Assembly (NCBI RefSeq): GCF_040712075.1
Contig: NZ_JBFCVL010000001.1
Location: forward strand, 255,501-319,500
Length of the DNA stretch: 64,000 bases
Direction of reading: 5' to 3'
From: Fodinicurvata sp. EGI_FJ10296
GTDB lineage: Bacteria > Pseudomonadota > Alphaproteobacteria > DSM-16000 > Inquilinaceae
The translations under genes and the position numbers were made by a program. Position 1 is the stretch's first letter. Every line of letters starts with the position of its first letter. Below the pieces are notes generated by a model. That model saw only the letters and a program-made list of their open reading frames with translations, was not told the origin of the DNA and searched no databases. Below are positions 60,745 to 64,000 of the stretch, piece by piece.

Positions 60745-61716
60745 GGTCGACGAACTGCGTGGCGCCCATCAACACAGGCCGCCGGCGTCGATTGTCAGGC
60801 AACCGCCCGCCTGACGACTTCACTCCCAGCGTCAATCTCTGAAACTTGCGGGTGCGCCTGCGCCGCGCCGCCCTACCCAGCCCGGACGAGGGACAAGGAC
60901 GACCGGCGAGGCCAAGCAAGCCCCATTCCGGGGTTGCGATCGGCCGGGGCGGCGATCTGCTGATTGGTCAGGCCCTCGGCCAACACCGATAGAGACCGTC
61001 GATCATCGTCCCGAATGCACCGCCCCCAACCGTCGAAATGCCGCACACTCGACAAGAATGGTCACAACATCTCCTGGAATTGCCAGAGACCCGCTGGCCA
61101 CCAGGTTGCTGACCGCACCGAGCGGCACCTTGTAATTCTCCGGAACAGCCATGCCATCGACCGCGCGCGGCCGCCCAAACCGGCCACGCTCGCTCGGAAC
61201 ACCGGCGCCTTTCGCGGCAGGCACGCCCACCAGTATCACCCTGTCATCCGCCCCCACATGCGCCAGGGCCGGCCCTGGCTCGCGCATTTCGCTTGGGCCG
61301 AGGACAACCACGTCCTTCAAACGGCGCATTGTTAAATGCGGGCTCCGATAGCGGCCCCCAATAAAAAATAATCGCATCCGGCCCTCAGCCGACGAAACCA
61401 AATATCGAAAATTCATTTTTTGACGTTTCTGCGGACAAAAAAGCGAAATATACCGTCCGCACAGACCTTTCTTCCTAACTTTCTCTAATATCTTCATCTG
61501 AATTGCCCAGATCGACATCTGATTGTCGGCTTCTTCATCAATGGAGTTAGGTTCATGCGCACAAAGGGGGGCGCTAACCTGTTTGATGGATGCCTTTATA
61601 TCCGATGCCAGCGTAAATAGCCATTCGTTGCCTATTAATACAAACATAAAATGGATACTCTCTCGTAGTAACTGAATAATCACACCCTGTTTTAAATAAG
61701 CCGCACAGAGGTTGAT
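60745..61716. other. intergenic region between the LuxR and CsgG-like genes
   Basis: A 972-base stretch with no convincing intact gene. It contains a LuxR-like relic at 60930-61000. From about 61370 to 61716 it is A+T rich and should hold the promoter of the CsgG-like gene, which has AGAGG six bases before ATG 61717. Confidence 0.5.
60930..61000 (-). pseudogene. relic of a LuxR-type HTH
   Basis: On the minus strand the frame reads RSLSVLAEGLTNQQIAA followed by ADRNPG, which is the first half of a LuxR HTH (E-x-x-LLAEGL-x-N-x-x-IA). The frame is short and the remainder is lost. Downstream to 61055 the same frame stays open but is unrecognisable. Confidence 0.4.
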
Positions 61717-62553
61717 ATGATTACCAAATCTATTAGCGCATCAATAATTGCCAGCGCGCTCCTATCCGGCTGTGCCGGCTCGATGGCAACACAAAGCAAT
61801 GGTGTACAACCAAGCTATTCGTACCCGGTTACATCGAATTATACGCCGTACACCCGGTGCCTGGCGCAGCTTGCCGAACTGCCCGGCGACAATGTCCCGA
61901 CCTTCACGGTCGGCGAAATCCTGGACAAGACCGGACAGCGCGACACGGAAAGTGACAGCATGGTGCTGACGCAGGGCGTGACCGAAATGGTCATGAGTGC
62001 CATGTGGCGCACCCGCAAAGTCCGTCTGGTCGAGCGCTTCGATCTGCGCATCCCGCTCGCCGAACGCGAGATGGTCAACCAGGGCATCATGCCCCGGACA
62101 TACCCGAACAGCCCGACTGTCAGGCCGTCGAACTTCGTCGTGCTCGGCGCGCTAACCGAGCTCAACTACAACATCGTCAGCCAGGGCGCCGGGCTTTATG
62201 TCGGCGGCGCCGGTCTGGGCGGACGTTCGGTCGTGATCAATGTCGGCCTCGACCTCAGGGTCGTGAACCCCGTCACCTTCGACGTCCCCTATGTGACCAC
62301 GCTGCAAAAACAGATTTCCGGCTACGAAGTGGAAGCCAATGTCTTCCGCTTCTTCGGAGACCAACTCGTCGAGTTCGACGCGGGTCGTATCGAAAACGAA
62401 CCGCTTCAACTCGGCGTGCGGTCCGTCGTGGAGATGGCAACCCATCAGATCATGACGGATTTCCTCGGACTACCCGCCAGTCCTGAATGCGAACTGGCCG
62501 AGACCGAGTTCTTTACTGAAACCCTCAATCGCAATCGTACATCGGAGAGCTAG
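61717..62553 (+). CDS. CsgG/HfaB-like outer-membrane lipoprotein
   Basis: A 278-residue protein, the same size as E. coli CsgG (277). The signal peptide ends in a lipobox (ALLSGC, Cys19). The CsgG domain shows FTVGEILDKTGQRDTESDSMVLTQGVTEMVMSAMW, VRLVERFD, VRPSNFVVLGALTELNYNI and VGLDLRVVNPVTFDVPYVTTLQKQISGYEVE. CsgG-type lipoproteins assemble into a nonameric outer-membrane pore for curli, and HfaB does so for the Caulobacter holdfast anchor. It is followed immediately by a secreted repeat protein, a probable substrate. Confidence 0.85.
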   Translation: MITKSISASIIASALLSGCAGSMATQSNGVQPSYSYPVTSNYTPYTRCLAQLAELPGDNVPTFTVGEILDKTGQRDTESDSMVLTQGVTEMVMSAMWRTRKVRLVERFDLRIPLAEREMVNQGIMPRTYPNSPTVRPSNFVVLGALTELNYNIVSQGAGLYVGGAGLGGRSVVINVGLDLRVVNPVTFDVPYVTTLQKQISGYEVEANVFRFFGDQLVEFDAGRIENEPLQLGVRSVVEMATHQIMTDFLGLPASPECELAETEFFTETLNRNRTSES

Positions 62554-62555
62554 TT

Positions 62556-63614
62556 ATGAGAGTCTCACAAAAACTCGGCATGTATGCCGGCGTTTCCGCA
62601 GCCGCCCTGGGCCTCGCGCTCATCGCCGTTCCCGCTTCAGCATTCGACGAGGTCAACTGGACCTGGAATGCCGCAATCGACGAAACCGTCACCAAGACGG
62701 TCGATATCAATGTCGACCTCAACCCGACCGGCATGACCATGCTGGAAGACCTGCAAGTCTCGATCGGCGACCACACGGCCACCAGCAGCGTCAACGACAT
62801 CTTCAACAACCAGCCCAGTGCCGGTGTCGACAACAACGGTGAAGCGACAGTCGATTTCAATTGGACCACGGAGGTCGATGACCTCGCCGCTGGTCAAGTT
62901 AGCTCCACAACAATTCTCGACTCCGCTGACGACGTCATATTCCTGGACGAAGCCGGCAATGAAATTGACCCTCTTGAGCTGACTTGCCAGGGCACTGCTG
63001 AATGCGACGATAGCGGCGTTTTCTCCATCGTTGTCGAAGTTGACGGTGAGTTCATTGAACTCGACTCGCTCGATGCCGCAACCGAGTTGCCGGAAGTCAT
63101 CAGCGCCGCCACGGCCGTGGCGAACAACACGGCGATCGAAACCGACACCTCGGTCCAACTGCATGAAGGCCAGTTTGCCTTCGGCGGTGGAAACGGCGAC
63201 TCAGGCGACTTCAACGGTTTCAATGGCGTCGACGGCGACCCTGATGGCATGAACTCCAACCTGGTCGCTGCCAGCACGCTCGGCGCAGCCGCCATCCTCG
63301 GCATCCTGGACCAGGCCGAAATCAACGCCGACTCCCAGGTCGGTAACATACACAACGCAAGCGTCGACAGTTCGGCCACTGCGGTCGTCAACAACCTGAC
63401 GGTCGATGTCGCCGCCGAAGGCGACGACCGCCTGCTGATCGGGGATGCGGTTCAGTTCTCGTATGCCAACACCAACGCCATGTCGGATGTTAGCGGCGTC
63501 TACCTGAACAACTACACCAACCTCGGCGAGATCGACCGGGCGATCACCAACTCGGTCGCCACCGCAGTCGGCAACAACAAGTCGATCACCGTATCAGCGC
63601 CTGTGATCGAATAA
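62556..63614 (+). CDS. secreted repeat protein, candidate fibre subunit
   Basis: A 352-residue protein with signal peptide (LGLALIAVPASA). It is acidic, rich in Asn, Asp and Thr, and poor in Lys. Three similar motifs recur: ISAATAVANNTAIETDT, DSSATAVVNNLTVDV and TNSVATAVGNNKSITV, with core ATAV-x-NN. This spacing and Asn content is like curli- or HfaD-style beta-rich fibre proteins. It lies two bases past the CsgG-like gene with a SD (GGAGAG) in that gene's 3' end. Function is inferred from context. Confidence 0.7.
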   Translation: MRVSQKLGMYAGVSAAALGLALIAVPASAFDEVNWTWNAAIDETVTKTVDINVDLNPTGMTMLEDLQVSIGDHTATSSVNDIFNNQPSAGVDNNGEATVDFNWTTEVDDLAAGQVSSTTILDSADDVIFLDEAGNEIDPLELTCQGTAECDDSGVFSIVVEVDGEFIELDSLDAATELPEVISAATAVANNTAIETDTSVQLHEGQFAFGGGNGDSGDFNGFNGVDGDPDGMNSNLVAASTLGAAAILGILDQAEINADSQVGNIHNASVDSSATAVVNNLTVDVAAEGDDRLLIGDAVQFSYANTNAMSDVSGVYLNNYTNLGEIDRAITNSVATAVGNNKSITVSAPVIE

Positions 63615-63667
63615 GTCTTTTTCGGATCCGGCACTCGATAGGCGGCTTTATCGGGTGAAGGTAGGCT

Positions 63668-63705
63668 GGGCGGAATGGGGAAACCCATTCCGTCCGACCG
63701 TTTTT
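63668..63705 (+). terminator. rho-independent terminator after the repeat protein
   Basis: GGGCGGAATGGG, loop GAAA, CCCATTCCGTCC form a 12-base stem with one G-U pair, followed after five bases by TTTTT. It separates the following small secreted protein into its own unit or reduces its expression. Confidence 0.82.
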
Positions 63706-63797
63706 CCGGGCCGTATTTTTCATTCGGCCGAAATTCAGATTTCTCCCGATCGGGCCGGTCGCGCCATTGCGGCCCGCAGGTCAGGAGATGACGATCC

Positions 63798-64000
63798 ATG
63801 GGAGACATGACAATGAGGTCAATAACCATTCTTTGCGGCGCCATCTGCGGTCTTTTTCTCGCCGATGCCGGCGCGACGGCGCTTCATCTGCCGACGCCGC
63901 TCTCCGTTCAGACGGCAGAAGCGCAACAGATGAGCAAGCAGCCCTGGAGCCCGACGGCGCGCAACAGGAGCCTGTCCGCCCAATTCCAGCATTCCGATCG
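63798..64000 (+). CDS. small secreted protein, partial, HfaA/curlin-like candidate
   Basis: The frame runs to the window edge. It begins MGDMTMRSITILCGAICGLFL, a signal peptide, followed by the mature-looking segment QPWSPTARNRSLSAQFQHSD. ATGs at 63798, 63807 and 63813 are possible; AGGAG lies ten bases before the first. It follows a CsgG/repeat-protein pair and may be another exported subunit, but only about 67 residues are visible. Confidence 0.55.
   Translation, partial: MGDMTMRSITILCGAICGLFLADAGATALHLPTPLSVQTAEAQQMSKQPWSPTARNRSLSAQFQHSD

Noticed and set aside
61003-61683. Minus-strand open frame of 226 codons upstream of the CsgG-like gene
   Set aside because: Mixed composition with no recognised domain and covers the A+T-rich promoter region; only a short LuxR-like relic nearby could be supported.

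Overview
The window looks like chromosome of a high-GC alphaproteobacterium, most likely Rhodospirillales or a relative. The evidence is a System I cytochrome c maturation set (ccmABCDEFGHI), an RpoH-type sigma-32, a CarD/FdxA/S4/Suv3-like helicase block typical of alphaproteobacteria, an Rsm22-type methyltransferase, and a DabAB inorganic-carbon uptake pair. The assignment to an order is inference. No rRNA, tRNA, CRISPR array or intact transposase was seen.

Region 1 (1-18.4 kb) is housekeeping plus the ccm locus. The ccm genes are in the usual order but the cluster is broken. A truncated haemoglobin and a small monooxygenase-fold gene sit between ccmB and ccmC, and a decayed copy of the ccmB 3' end remains just before ccmC. 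An M3 peptidase, a HipA-type toxin gene with an unusual downstream HTH partner, and a phage/plasmid-like relic separate ccmC from ccmD. A second, weaker relic resembling the ccmI 3' part lies about 0.85 kb after ccmI, beyond a small unrecognised gene. The locus appears to have been interrupted repeatedly by recombination.

Region 2 (18.4-32.6 kb) is core regulation and stress. It holds a chemoreceptor, rpoH, a metallophosphatase-like protein that has lost most metal ligands, carD, fdxA, a TerB-like protein, an S4 RNA-binding protein overlapping a Suv3-like helicase, a large secreted protein of unknown role, htpG and rnk.

Region 3 (32.6-53.6 kb) is transport and catabolism. It has a polar amino acid ABC importer, a GNAT acetyltransferase, a lactate permease family transporter, and a catabolic cluster (EutA-like racemase/isomerase family, M24 hydrolase, diaminopropionate ammonia-lyase, divergent Lrp regulator and D-tartrate dehydratase-like enzyme). 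Then come dabBA with a divergent LysR gene, and a phnDCEE phosphonate/phosphite-type importer with no C-P lyase in view.

Region 4 (52.9-58.6 kb) is a FadR-type GntR gene divergent from a NitT/TauT-type ABC importer operon ending in a fumarylacetoacetate hydrolase family enzyme. Two perfect ACCAAT-N5-ATTGGT palindromes lie in the divergent promoter region and are probably the regulator's operators.

Region 5 (58.7-64 kb) is more A+T rich and looks accessory. It has a papain-like cysteine hydrolase candidate, a LuxR-type regulator with a degenerate receiver domain, a decayed LuxR relic, a CsgG/HfaB-like outer-membrane lipoprotein, a secreted protein with repeated ATAV-x-NN motifs, and the start of another secreted protein at the window edge. 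This right end is the best candidate for a little-described system: a curli- or holdfast-anchor-like fibre secretion locus.
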